From positions 1-64,000 of the forward strand of contig JAQGHC010000031.1 of assembly GCA_028289015.1 (NCBI GenBank): 64,000 nucleotides of DNA, in the 5' to 3' direction. How positions within the stretch are numbered: the first letter of the stretch is position 1; each line of letters begins with the position of its first letter. The position numbers and the translations under genes were made by a program. The DNA is from Candidatus Saccharimonadota bacterium (GTDB lineage Bacteria > Patescibacteriota > Saccharimonadia > Saccharimonadales > Saccharimonadaceae). Positions 1-9,262 of the stretch are shown here, piece by piece. Under the pieces are notes generated by a model, which did no database searches, was not told the DNA's origin, and saw only the letters and a list, made by a program, of their open reading frames with translations.

Positions 1-120
1 TTGCATACTGTTCCTTCAGGCTGGTTACCCGGCTTGTCGGGGCAGACGTCAACCGGAGGGTTGCATACTGTTCCTTCAGGCTGGTTACCCGGCTTGTCGG
101 GGCAGACGTCAACCGGAGGG
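1..120. repeat. Perfect 60-bp tandem duplication (2 copies visible, may continue past the left edge)
   Basis: Bases 1-60 and 61-120 are identical; in the minus-strand ORF each unit encodes NPPVDVCPDKPGNQPEGTVC. Confidence 0.97.
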
Positions 121-1082
121 TTGCGAACGATCGTCTTTACTGGCGGTACTACAGGCGGCATCAGCTTCACGTTCGGCGTCACCTCCGGGAAGGAGGCTGG
201 CTTATTCGTGGGAACTGGTGGCGCCTTAAGGCCGTTGTCGCATAGTAAACGGAATTGACCGCCGCTTGCAACATTGACCCAGATCATAACGCCACATTCG
301 CGGAATCCGCTGTCCCAATCAAAGGTGCCATCGGCGGCTTTCTGGAACGCCATAGCGTCGTACTCCATGCAGGCAGGATTGTAGACGAGCACCCAGTTAA
401 ACGGGTTTTCTTTCTGCGCACGAGTGCCTGCAATTGACGGGTTATTGACTGCTGCGGCCGCCGCCTCTTCGGGTGTCTTTGCGAACGACGCCCCCATGAC
501 AAAGTCACCGGGATGGTTATTCGCATAGTCAGCCCAAGCTTTGGCAGTGATGTCAGTCGTCCAGCCTTTGTCCTGGGTGTACCCAAACTGGTCGACCATC
601 TGCTGAGCATCTGATCGAGTGTTCGGGTTCACAACAGGAGGAGCGACAGGATTTGCCGGACCCATCTGCTGAGCAGCGTTGAGCTGATCTTGGAGGGCCT
701 TATTGGCTGCATCTTTTTCAGCTACCAGCTTTTCAGTGTCGGCGGCTTTCTGCTTTAGCGCATTGGCTTCAACGCTCAGGTCCTTTTTCGTCGTTTCGGA
801 GGCGCTAACCAGCGCATTGTAATCATTGCGCAGAGAGACGTTTCCGACTATCAGCGAAATGACAACGAGGATCGCTATCAGTATGCCAGCGATGGCGAGG
901 GCGGACCTTTTTGAGGTCGTTTCCTGGACGCGTAGTGGACGGGTGTCGCCGTTAAAGACGGGATGGTCTGCATCAGCCTGAGCTTCTTCTTCACGTCTCG
1001 CATTTGCGCGGTTTGCGCGTCTTGCTGCACGTTCTGCTTTGAATTCGGTAACTTTTGTCCGAATATTATTGAATGGATTCAC
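1..1082 (-). CDS. Hypothetical membrane-anchored protein with coiled coil and C-terminal Cys-containing 20-aa repeats (3' end beyond window)
   Basis: Continuous open frame on the minus strand from GTG at 1082 (upstream GAAAGGGGTGAAGT) to the window edge; reads VNPFNNIRTKVTEFKAERAARRANRANARREEEAQ..., a TM segment SALAIAGILIAILVVISLIVGN, a coiled-coil stretch, then NPPVDVCPDKPGNQPEGTVC repeated. Absent from the ORF track, probably because it has no stop inside the window. Confidence 0.8.
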   Translation of the reverse strand, partial: MNPFNNIRTKVTEFKAERAARRANRANARREEEAQADADHPVFNGDTRPLRVQETTSKRSALAIAGILIAILVVISLIVGNVSLRNDYNALVSASETTKKDLSVEANALKQKAADTEKLVAEKDAANKALQDQLNAAQQMGPANPVAPPVVNPNTRSDAQQMVDQFGYTQDKGWTTDITAKAWADYANNHPGDFVMGASFAKTPEEAAAAAVNNPSIAGTRAQKENPFNWVLVYNPACMEYDAMAFQKAADGTFDWDSGFRECGVMIWVNVASGGQFRLLCDNGLKAPPVPTNKPASFPEVTPNVKLMPPVVPPVKTIVRNPPVDVCPDKPGNQPEGTVCNPPVDVCPDKPGNQPEGTVC

Positions 1083-1445
1083 ACTTCACCCCTTTCAGGG
1101 GATAGGAGGTTTCGGATTTAGTGCGTAGTGCGTCATTGAACATTACTGTCCAAATGACACTTGCTGCGAAAACGCAGCACCAAAATGATATGTAAGCCGG
1201 TATGAAAAGGGAAGATATCGCCTTGGTGCCACGTTTTGCAGTTGCACATATTGTGTAACAATCTGACTTGTTAACGATCTTCCGTTACCCTAGATATGTC
1301 TAACGTAACCGATGGTTCTAATGTAGCATAAAACAACCATAATGTCAATGCTTAGGACATATGTTACACGCAAGCACAAACGTAATGACAATACCTACTA
1401 GATGTAGCGGCCGATGCCGGGTGTATACACTATTTTATAATATAG

Positions 1446-1474
1446 TTGACAAAAAATATTAATTAATGTATAAA
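1446..1474 (+). promoter_or_regulatory. Sigma70-like promoter TTGACA-17-TATAAA
   Basis: TTGACA 1446-1451, 17-bp spacer, TATAAA 1469-1474; first ATG at 1502. Confidence 0.65.
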
Positions 1475-1501
1475 CATAACATCACTTAACAGAGACGTTG
1501 A

Positions 1502-1909
1502 ATGATGATTTTGTTTTATACAACGCACATACAAAATCAATTAGGAGTAAAATTGCTTGCTGACAAAGTTATCGAAAGTCACACGCCGCTCCTCGATCAG
1601 GAACAGGTCAAGAGGCTGGATGGTCTTTCGAAAGGTCTCAATTTGAATCAGCCCGATAATCAGAAGATTTTTCTGATTACGGTCGACAAAATGAAACTTG
1701 GCATGAGCACCGACCATATGCTGGAGTATTTGGTCAACAATCGCGATTTGCCGGTCGGAAATGTAATTTCGGCCGTTCGCTTGTCGCCGGATTGCAATGC
1801 TGCTAGGCGTATCCACTGGGGTGCCGAACAGATCAGGCGGCACAAAGAGCGCAGTGGCCGTCCGGCTGCTATGCAGGTCTCAAAAGAAATGGCTGGGTCT
1901 CGCTCATGA
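1502..1909 (+). CDS. Hypothetical protein (135 aa)
   Basis: ORF downstream of a consensus promoter; overlaps the next ORF by 4 nt (ATGA). Confidence 0.65.
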   Translation: MMILFYTTHIQNQLGVKLLADKVIESHTPLLDQEQVKRLDGLSKGLNLNQPDNQKIFLITVDKMKLGMSTDHMLEYLVNNRDLPVGNVISAVRLSPDCNAARRIHWGAEQIRRHKERSGRPAAMQVSKEMAGSRS

Positions 1910-2190
1910 TGAACGAAAAGCGTAGTGATGAACTGACCGACGTCGAAAAGGACGCTCTGCGCAAGCTATATGAAGCAAATCGTGCTCCAGTGCCCAAGAC
2001 GTTCAACAGTACGTGTGCCTTGGCTCGTGCATTGACTGACAACCAGTTGCTGCAGCCCAAAGATGACGCAGCTCAGATGTATAATTCCCTTTACAGACGG
2101 GGATGGATCGTTGTCCGGTACCACAACTCACAGGCAGCGATGCGCCTTTACGCCGTGTCCGATGACTACCTGGCACTTCAGCTGACGTAA
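1906..2190 (+). CDS. Hypothetical protein (94 aa), possibly winged-helix-like
   Basis: ORF overlapping the upstream gene by ATGA, suggesting translational coupling. Confidence 0.6.
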   Translation: MMNEKRSDELTDVEKDALRKLYEANRAPVPKTFNSTCALARALTDNQLLQPKDDAAQMYNSLYRRGWIVVRYHNSQAAMRLYAVSDDYLALQLT

Positions 2191-2210
2191 CAACTCCTAA
2201 CAAACAAGGC

Positions 2211-2270
2211 CCAGAGGGTGTATGTATAGCACACTACCGATTATCGGTAGAAGCGACATACACCCTCTGG
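2211..2270. repeat. Nested perfect inverted repeats (15-bp outer arms, 8-bp inner arms)
   Basis: CCAGAGGGTGTATGT (2211-2225) / ACATACACCCTCTGG (2256-2270), enclosing CTACCGAT-t-ATCGGTAG (2234-2250). Confidence 0.9.
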
Positions 2271-2387
2271 CAGTACAATTTTTACTGTTTACTTACTCGC
2301 TGTGCGAGTTTTTTGTTATTTAGAGGTGGCAGCTCTAGTCAAAGGGGTATTTATTTGCTATAATCATCCAAGTTAATTAAATGTTTT

Positions 2388-2462
2388 GGTCTCATCGTCT
2401 AACGGTTAGGACACCAGGTTTTCATCCTGGCAATCGGAGTTCGATTCTCCGTGAGATCACCA
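2388..2462 (+). tRNA. tRNA-Glu (anticodon TTC), CCA encoded
   Basis: GGTCTCA/TGAGATC acceptor stem, CCAGG-TTTTCAT-CCTGG anticodon arm, CGGAG-TTCGATT-CTCCG T arm, 3' ACCA; TATAAT at 2359-2364 upstream. Confidence 0.95.
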
Positions 2463-2501
2463 AGAAAAGAAGCTCACCATTTGGTGGGCTCTTTTTCTTG
2501 G
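2460..2501 (+). terminator. Hairpin terminator immediately after tRNA-Glu
   Basis: CCAAGAAAA...AGCTCACCA-tt-TGGTGGGCT...TTTTTCTTGG. Confidence 0.75.
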
Positions 2502-2502
2502 T

Positions 2503-2561
2503 GGATTTGCGAAGCAAATCCGAACTCCGCAGGAGTTCGTGCGGCGACGCATTGCCGGCGC
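2503..2561. repeat. Back-to-back small hairpins downstream of the tRNA
   Basis: GGATTTGC-gaa-GCAAATCC (2503-2521), GAACTCC-gca-GGAGTTC (2522-2538), then an imperfect GC-rich dyad GCGGCGACGCATTGCCGGCGC. Confidence 0.8.
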
Positions 2562-2820
2562 TACAATTCAATAGTATAATCTCAACTCTTGGGGGCTATC
2601 AATTACTACGCCGCCTGAATCTCCTGAAATTAAGACAGCATTCGTAGCAGGTCAGTCCATGATTATATTGAAGAAGCAAGGAGCGCAGGATCGTCCACTT
2701 ACTTGCTGACTTAATATGAAAACAGCTTTGGCGTCTATGACCATAGTTATCTGAGCTGTGAAAAAGTGTAAAGTTGTTAAATTCGTTTTATTGTCATTAG
2801 CGTGATAATTGTGTAAAGTA

Positions 2821-5800
2821 ATGAACAATATGCGCATGCGTAAGGATGTTCTGGGACGATTAGGCGATCGGTGGCTGTCGAGTCCTATTTTTCGTGATTT
2901 GCGGCAGCTAACCATCATCAGTATCTCTATAATAGGGCTGTCCATATCATTACTTGTTGTCCAGAGGGTAGTTGCGTCTCCTCCATGTCCATGTACGATA
3001 TTTTCAGCAAATCAGCCAGCATCGAACCCCGGTCTATTCAATGAATCCGGGGGTATTGAGTTGGGTATCAAAATGCGATTTGACCATGATGGATATATAA
3101 CAGGTATTCGTTTTTACAAGATACCAGGGATGGGGGGTGTTCACAGCGCTTCGCTATGGAATTTCGACGGCACCGTTCGTATGGCGAATGCAACGTTCGT
3201 AAATGAGTCAGCATCGGGCTGGCAGGAGGTGCAGTTTGCGCCTGTGGCTGTGACCGCCAACGCAACGTATACCGCTTCGGTTTTTATGGCAGACGGTAAT
3301 TATACGGCAACTAGCAATTACTTCACTAGTCAGATTAATAATTCACCGTTTATCATTCAAAAAAGCGGTGAGGCCTGGGATGGTACTGGCAATTCCGGCC
3401 AAGGCACGTTCAAGTTGTCGTCGAATAGTGTCTACCCAAATGGCTCATTCAATGCTTCTAATTACTGGATTGATGCGACGCATGTCAGTTCGCCTGATAT
3501 TTCACCTCCGTCTATAACTGCACAGACACCGGCTGCAAACAGCACCAACGTGCCAATTACTGATTCTGTAACGGCAACGTTTGATAAGCGGTTAGATCCG
3601 GCAAGCGTTACGAGCAGTACTGTGTTTGTGACTGACGACCAAAATCAGTTGATAAATGGAGCGGTAAGTTATGATGCGGCAACCTCCACACTTAAATTTA
3701 TTGCCGATGCATTATGGGAAAATGGCAAGACGTACACAGTTACTTTAAAGGGAAGTAGCCCTATGATTCAAGATTTCGAGGGGCATAGTTTGGCAGCTGA
3801 TTACAGTTGGTCGTTTACCGCATCTTCAACGCCGTTGTTATGTCCATGTAGCTTACAAAATAATCAGTTACCTACCGATTCAACGACATATCGTGAGGAG
3901 TACGCTAATGGGCTTGAGCTGGGGCAAAAAATCGTTCCAAACACGAATGGATATATCACTGCGCTACGTTTTTATAAGCCACTTATTAGTCCGGACAGTA
4001 GCCGTGCAGGGCACATTTGGGATGCGCAAGGTAATTTGCTGGCAACGGTGAATACTGCTCATGAAAGTGATTATGGATGGCAAGAGGTGCCGCTCGCAGC
4101 ACCGCTGAGTGTCAGTAAAGATCAGTTGTATGTCATATCATTTGGTTTTGCGGTCGGAGATTATCAGGCTACTTTCGGCAAGTTCACGGCGCCAATGGTA
4201 TCACCGGGCTTTACGGCCTATCCGTCGAATGATTCGCATAACACTGCCGTAGGAAACGGTACGGCTAATGCCGTGTATGCTACGGCAGCAGGGAGCTACC
4301 CCTCAAATCCAAGCAATAACAATCCTTATTATTATATCGACGCTGTTTTTAGTAAGCAGATACAAGATAAATCGCCACTTAGCGTCGTTTCCGTTGAACC
4401 AGCTAATGACAGCTACGCAGTGAAACGTTCGACACCGATACGCATTACGTTTGATCAGGCGTTGAATGCTGCATCGGTCACTGCTGCGAACGTGCAGCTG
4501 CGAGATGATGCGAACCAATTAGTACCACGTAGTATTGAATATGATCAAGCTCGGCATGCAATTGTTATTAAGCCTGCGGGTTTGCTTGAAGCGGATACTA
4601 ACTATACTGTCACGATTGCGTCAGGCGCCGCCGACGTACGAGGTGTTGCTTTAGGCTCAGATTATAGCTGGTCATTCACTACTGGCGCATCTGCCGCGCC
4701 AATTAATAGCAGTCAAGGCGCTGGAGGTCCGATTCTGGTTGTAACGGCGCCAGGTGATCCATATGGCAGCTATTATGCGGAAATCTTGCGCACCGAAGGG
4801 ATTCCCTATTTTAGTGTCAAAGATACAAGTCAACTGACGTCAAGTGTATTGGCTCAGTATATGACGGTGTTGCTCGCTCAGGCGAACCTTAGTCAGTCGC
4901 AAGTGGATGTGCTGGATTCATGGGTATCAACTGGGGGTAATCTAGTAGCGATGCGGCCAGATAAGAAATTAGCAGGGCTGCTCGGGTTAACTGATACGGG
5001 TGCCACCAATGTAAATCAGTATCTTCGCGTCGATCCGTCGACGAGGGCTGGTGCAGGTATCGTTAGTCAGTCGATCCAGTTTAAGGGTGTGGCTGACCGC
5101 TATGTTGCAAGCAATGCAATGACGGTGGCGCAATTGTATAGCGACGCTACGACTTCAACGACGCATCCAGCAGTGACAACACGAGTTGTTGGCCAGGGGT
5201 CGGCAAGTGCATTTAGTTATGACTTGGCGCGATCTGTGATTGCACTTCATCAAGGCAATCAGGCATGGTCGGCGCAGGATCGTGATAGAGATGGAGTTAG
5301 GCGTACAAATGATTTATTTTATGGTGCAATGAACGGCGATAATCAGCCTGATTGGCTTGATCAAACAAAGGTGGCTATTCCGCAAGCAGACGAACAGCAG
5401 CGACTACTAATAAATATCATGACAGACGCCATGAAAAAACGATTACCAGCGCCACGATTCTGGTATCTGCCGGGTGACTATAAGGCCGCACTGGTGCTTG
5501 CCGGGGATGATCACAACTTATCTGACAACGAAGGGACGAGGCAGCGTTTTAATGACTGGCTTAATTTGAGCCCGATTGGCTGTTCGCTCACTGATTGGCA
5601 CTGCGTGCGCGCAAGCCATTATGTGTATGTAGGATCAGCATTAACTAACGCACAAGCGATGCAGTTAGCGGGGTATGGTTTCGAGATTGGCGATCATCCG
5701 TCTGATAATCAACTATGTAGTGATGATCAGTCGTATGCTGAATTGTATGCGCAATATTCAAGCGACATGACAGCTTGGCGAGCTAAGTATAGTGGTCTTC

Positions 5801-6771
5801 CTCAGCAGGTGACGACACGATATCACTGCTATGCGTGGAACGACTGGGACATGGTGTCACGGACTAATCAGGCACTAGGTATAAAATATGATTTGAATAC
5901 TGTAGCGTATCCAGTCGGCTGGGTAAGCTCACGAAGTCCGATGGTGACAGGGTCGGGCATGAATATGCGATTAACCGATGCGTCTGGTGCAATGCTGGAT
6001 GTACATCAAGGGGTGACAAATTTTGACAATACGGCTGGGGATAGCGTTGCAATTGCAGCAATGTTCGATAACGCTGTGGGTGTAAATGGCTATTACGGGT
6101 TATTTGGCAGTCATTATGATATGGTGGCTAATAATAAGTATCATGATACGCTTGTCAGTTTGGCAAAAAGTCGTAACATTCCTGTCATTAGTGCAGAGCA
6201 GGCGCTTGAGTGGCTGTCTGGGCGTGAGCAATCAACCATCAGTAGCTTGAGTAGCGCGATGACTGGTCAGGTGACTTTTCGTATTACTACTGCTGAGGGT
6301 GCACATGGCCTTCAAGCGATGATTCCTTTGCAGGATGCGGGTGGTCATATAGTTAGCCTGCTGCGAGACAATCAAAGTGTAGCCTATCGGACGGAAGTTA
6401 TAAAAGGCGTGTCTTATGCTATTTTTGAAGCACAATCTGGGGAGTATGAAGCCCGGTATAGTGACTATGGTCAAGTAGCAAATAAACCAATTGACAACAT
6501 GACAACAGTAAAGCCTGTTAACCTTTCGTCGCGTCAGATGACGGATGCGTCCGTGGCAGCAAATGTAGCGTCTGAATCGGAAAGTCAGGCGGCAGCAACG
6601 CTGCCGCGTAATGCCGTCGCGTCACAACGCAACAGTGATGATAGTAGCGCACTTCATCAGTCGTCTACACCATGGTACGGTACGCCAATCGCCTGGGTAG
6701 TTGCGACCGGTGTGTCTGGAGTAGTAATCGGTGTCGGTTGGCGTCTTATCGCCATGCGGCGTTACTTGTGA
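2821..6771 (+). CDS. Large cell-surface protein: DUF4082 x2, Big_5/SbsA-like Ig domains x2, GATase-like region, polysaccharide-deacetylase-like domain, C-terminal TM
   Basis: Two copies of PCPCxx...ELGxK...GYITxxRFYK...GWQEVP/Q (DUF4082-like), two Big_5-like modules (ITAQTPAANSTNVPITDSVTATFDKRLDPASV; VSVEPANDSYAVKRSTPIRITFDQALNAASV), RFWYLPGDYKAALVLAGDDHNLSD...GFEIGDHPSDNQ, C-terminal TM with positive tail. The ORF track starts at TTG 2809; ATG 2821 chosen here. Confidence 0.8.
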   Translation: MNNMRMRKDVLGRLGDRWLSSPIFRDLRQLTIISISIIGLSISLLVVQRVVASPPCPCTIFSANQPASNPGLFNESGGIELGIKMRFDHDGYITGIRFYKIPGMGGVHSASLWNFDGTVRMANATFVNESASGWQEVQFAPVAVTANATYTASVFMADGNYTATSNYFTSQINNSPFIIQKSGEAWDGTGNSGQGTFKLSSNSVYPNGSFNASNYWIDATHVSSPDISPPSITAQTPAANSTNVPITDSVTATFDKRLDPASVTSSTVFVTDDQNQLINGAVSYDAATSTLKFIADALWENGKTYTVTLKGSSPMIQDFEGHSLAADYSWSFTASSTPLLCPCSLQNNQLPTDSTTYREEYANGLELGQKIVPNTNGYITALRFYKPLISPDSSRAGHIWDAQGNLLATVNTAHESDYGWQEVPLAAPLSVSKDQLYVISFGFAVGDYQATFGKFTAPMVSPGFTAYPSNDSHNTAVGNGTANAVYATAAGSYPSNPSNNNPYYYIDAVFSKQIQDKSPLSVVSVEPANDSYAVKRSTPIRITFDQALNAASVTAANVQLRDDANQLVPRSIEYDQARHAIVIKPAGLLEADTNYTVTIASGAADVRGVALGSDYSWSFTTGASAAPINSSQGAGGPILVVTAPGDPYGSYYAEILRTEGIPYFSVKDTSQLTSSVLAQYMTVLLAQANLSQSQVDVLDSWVSTGGNLVAMRPDKKLAGLLGLTDTGATNVNQYLRVDPSTRAGAGIVSQSIQFKGVADRYVASNAMTVAQLYSDATTSTTHPAVTTRVVGQGSASAFSYDLARSVIALHQGNQAWSAQDRDRDGVRRTNDLFYGAMNGDNQPDWLDQTKVAIPQADEQQRLLINIMTDAMKKRLPAPRFWYLPGDYKAALVLAGDDHNLSDNEGTRQRFNDWLNLSPIGCSLTDWHCVRASHYVYVGSALTNAQAMQLAGYGFEIGDHPSDNQLCSDDQSYAELYAQYSSDMTAWRAKYSGLPQQVTTRYHCYAWNDWDMVSRTNQALGIKYDLNTVAYPVGWVSSRSPMVTGSGMNMRLTDASGAMLDVHQGVTNFDNTAGDSVAIAAMFDNAVGVNGYYGLFGSHYDMVANNKYHDTLVSLAKSRNIPVISAEQALEWLSGREQSTISSLSSAMTGQVTFRITTAEGAHGLQAMIPLQDAGGHIVSLLRDNQSVAYRTEVIKGVSYAIFEAQSGEYEARYSDYGQVANKPIDNMTTVKPVNLSSRQMTDASVAANVASESESQAAATLPRNAVASQRNSDDSSALHQSSTPWYGTPIAWVVATGVSGVVIGVGWRLIAMRRYL

Positions 6772-6786
6772 TGATAAAATAAATAC

Positions 6787-7791
6787 ATGACATATGGCAT
6801 ACGTTTGCGTGGCGTCAATCTTGGCGGCTGGCTGATCCTTGAAAAGTGGATGACGCCCAGCCTGTTTACTGGCACTAAGGCGGTAGACGAATATACTTTA
6901 ATGCAGACATCTGGTGCGAAGGAAAAGATCGAACGGCATCGAAAGACGTTTATTACTGAAGCTGACTTTAAATGGCTGCAGAAAAATGGCATTAACGCCG
7001 TACGGATCCCAATTGGATATTGGATTTTTGATGGCGACGGTCCTTTTACGCCGGCGATCAAATACTTGGACTGGGCGATCCAGATGGCCGACAAATACCA
7101 GCTAAAGGTACTGATTGACCTGCATGGACTAAAGGGGTCGCAGAATGGAAAAGACCATAGCGGACGAATCGGTAAAAATGAATGGCATAAACATAAAGAG
7201 TACCGCCAAGAATCTATCGATATATTAGAGAAGATCGCGCGTCGATATTATGACGAACCGGCGGTTTGGGGGATCGAGATGATAAACGAGCCGAAGTTTG
7301 GCATAGTGCAGTGGAAGCTACGCCGGTTTTATAAGCATGCCTACGATCGGCTACGTGCAGTGGCGCGACCCGGTACGGTGATCGTCTTTCATGATGCGTT
7401 TACGCCACGGTTACTGACGGGCGCACTGTGGCCGGACCCGCGTTATCCCGTCGTTATGGATATTCATTGGTACCAGTTCGGTAGCATATGGCGCAAGCAT
7501 GAGAAGCTGGATGATTATTTTACGCGGGTTTGGCGGCGAGCTTGGTTGCTTATGAAATTACAATCAAAACAGCCGATTATCATCGGTGAATGGAGTGTCG
7601 TTTTGACTCAGGAGGCGCTTGCTGGTCGTAGCCCGCAGGAGGCACAGCAAGCTTTCCAGCGCCACGGCGCCTTGCAGTTAGAAACATACGAGTTCGCCTT
7701 TGGGTGGTTTTACTGGTCCTATAGGACCGAAGAACGCGGAATATGGAACTTTCGTGCACTGATTGAAGATGGGCGAATTTCGCTTAAGTAA
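6787..7791 (+). CDS. Glycoside hydrolase, GH5/exo-1,3-beta-glucanase (BglC)-like
   Basis: RGVNLGGWLILEKWMTPSLF, GINAVRIPIGYW, LKVLIDLHGLKGSQNG, IEMINEPK, PIIIGEWS motifs. Confidence 0.88.
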   Translation: MTYGIRLRGVNLGGWLILEKWMTPSLFTGTKAVDEYTLMQTSGAKEKIERHRKTFITEADFKWLQKNGINAVRIPIGYWIFDGDGPFTPAIKYLDWAIQMADKYQLKVLIDLHGLKGSQNGKDHSGRIGKNEWHKHKEYRQESIDILEKIARRYYDEPAVWGIEMINEPKFGIVQWKLRRFYKHAYDRLRAVARPGTVIVFHDAFTPRLLTGALWPDPRYPVVMDIHWYQFGSIWRKHEKLDDYFTRVWRRAWLLMKLQSKQPIIIGEWSVVLTQEALAGRSPQEAQQAFQRHGALQLETYEFAFGWFYWSYRTEERGIWNFRALIEDGRISLK

Positions 7792-7817
7792 CAGAGAAAA
7801 GTGCTATAATATAACTC

Positions 7818-9236
7818 ATGAGTATTATTTTCAAACGCACCAAGATCTTGGCCACACTTGGCCCGCCAACCAACAACTACGAAGCAATCGAAGCGCTTGC
7901 CACTGCGGGTGTAAACGGATTTCGGCTTAACTTTAGCCACGGTAGCTACGAAGAGCGCGATCAGCAGATCGAATGGATTCGTTCAGCAAGCGACAAGCTT
8001 GGCAAGCCAGTGGCAATTTTACAGGATCTGCAAGGACCGAAGATTCGTCTTGGTAGCTTGAATGAAAATATGAACGTTGAAGCTGGCGATGAAATTATCC
8101 TTGATCACGCCGCGGAACACAACGGCAACGTACTGCCAGTACAGTACAACTTGGCTGAAAAAGTCGAAGTTGGCCAGCCTGTCTTTATCTTTGATGGCAA
8201 GATCCGTACGACAGTCATCGAAATCCCTTCTGATACGGCAATTAAACTTCGTGTTGAAAATTCTGGGACATTAATGAGCCGCAAGGGTATTAATCTTCCT
8301 GATACTGACTTTGGCGGTGACATTCTGACACCAAAAGATATCCAAGACGTTGAATATGGCGCAACTAAAGATATTGATTACGTCGCATTGAGCTTTGTTC
8401 AATCTGCAGACGACATTAATAACCTTCGCCAGATTATGGTCGGCCTTGGTTCGACTGCGCAGATTATCTCAAAGATCGAAACTAAAGCAGCAATCAAAGA
8501 TGAAGTGCTTGAAGAAATCGTGAAAGCCAGCGACGGTGTCATGGTTGCGCGTGGCGACCTAGCGGTTGAAGCTGGCGCCGAAGTGGTACCGATCGTCCAG
8601 CGTCGTATTATTGCACTTTGTCGTAAATATGGAAAACTAAGCATCGTAGCAACACAGATGATGGCAAGTATGGTGGAAAACCCAGACCCAACACGTGCTG
8701 AAGTAAGTGACGTTGCGAACGCTGTTATTCAAGGTGCAGACACTGTTATGTTGTCTGACGAAACGGCAAACGGCAAATACCCGCTTGAAACAGTTGCTGC
8801 AATGAAGCGAGTTATTCTTTATACGCAGGAGCACGCATCTGTTCGCCCGTTGCATGAAGTTGTACAAATGAAGAACACGCAACAAGATGCAATTAGTACT
8901 GCGGCAGTTAACCTTGCTCAGCAATTAAATGTTGTTGCAATTATCTGCGAGACAAAATCAGGTGCCACGGCCGCAAATATTGCTGCTCACCGCCCAAATC
9001 TTCCAATTATCAGCGTAACGAGCCAAAAGCGCTCTGCTCAACAGCTAGCGCTTAGCTATGCAAACAAAAGCTTCGTTCGCCCTGATGGTGAAAAAGCCGG
9101 CTTTGAACTTGCAAAAGAACTAAAGGCTAATAACTTCTTTGGCGCTCAAGACAGGTTGACTGTTGCTATTGTTAGCGGTAAACAACCTGGCCTTATTGGT
9201 GCTACAGACACCATCCGTGTTCGCATGATAGAATAA
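7818..9236 (+). CDS. pyk: Pyruvate kinase
   Basis: RTKILATLGPPTNNYEAIEALATAGVNGFRLNFSHG, ILQDLQGPKIRLG, MVARGDLAVE, TQMMASMVENPDPTRAEVSDVANAV. Confidence 0.98.
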   Translation: MSIIFKRTKILATLGPPTNNYEAIEALATAGVNGFRLNFSHGSYEERDQQIEWIRSASDKLGKPVAILQDLQGPKIRLGSLNENMNVEAGDEIILDHAAEHNGNVLPVQYNLAEKVEVGQPVFIFDGKIRTTVIEIPSDTAIKLRVENSGTLMSRKGINLPDTDFGGDILTPKDIQDVEYGATKDIDYVALSFVQSADDINNLRQIMVGLGSTAQIISKIETKAAIKDEVLEEIVKASDGVMVARGDLAVEAGAEVVPIVQRRIIALCRKYGKLSIVATQMMASMVENPDPTRAEVSDVANAVIQGADTVMLSDETANGKYPLETVAAMKRVILYTQEHASVRPLHEVVQMKNTQQDAISTAAVNLAQQLNVVAIICETKSGATAANIAAHRPNLPIISVTSQKRSAQQLALSYANKSFVRPDGEKAGFELAKELKANNFFGAQDRLTVAIVSGKQPGLIGATDTIRVRMIE

Positions 9237-9262
9237 AGTTACTATATAAAATACGGTGGGGT

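Noticed and set aside
1-120. Possible CRISPR-like repeats
   Set aside because: Direct 60-bp tandem duplication with no spacers, in frame with a minus-strand CDS.
1-437. Plus-strand ORFs 1-258 and 255-437
   Set aside because: Antisense to a much longer coherent minus-strand ORF with SD, TM and repeat structure.
2388-2462. tRNA-Glu as attachment site of an integrated element
   Set aside because: No integrase and no duplicate of the tRNA 3' end were seen inside the window; cannot be supported.
2381-2647. ORF of 88 aa
   Set aside because: Overlaps tRNA-Glu, its terminator and the hairpin array; spurious.
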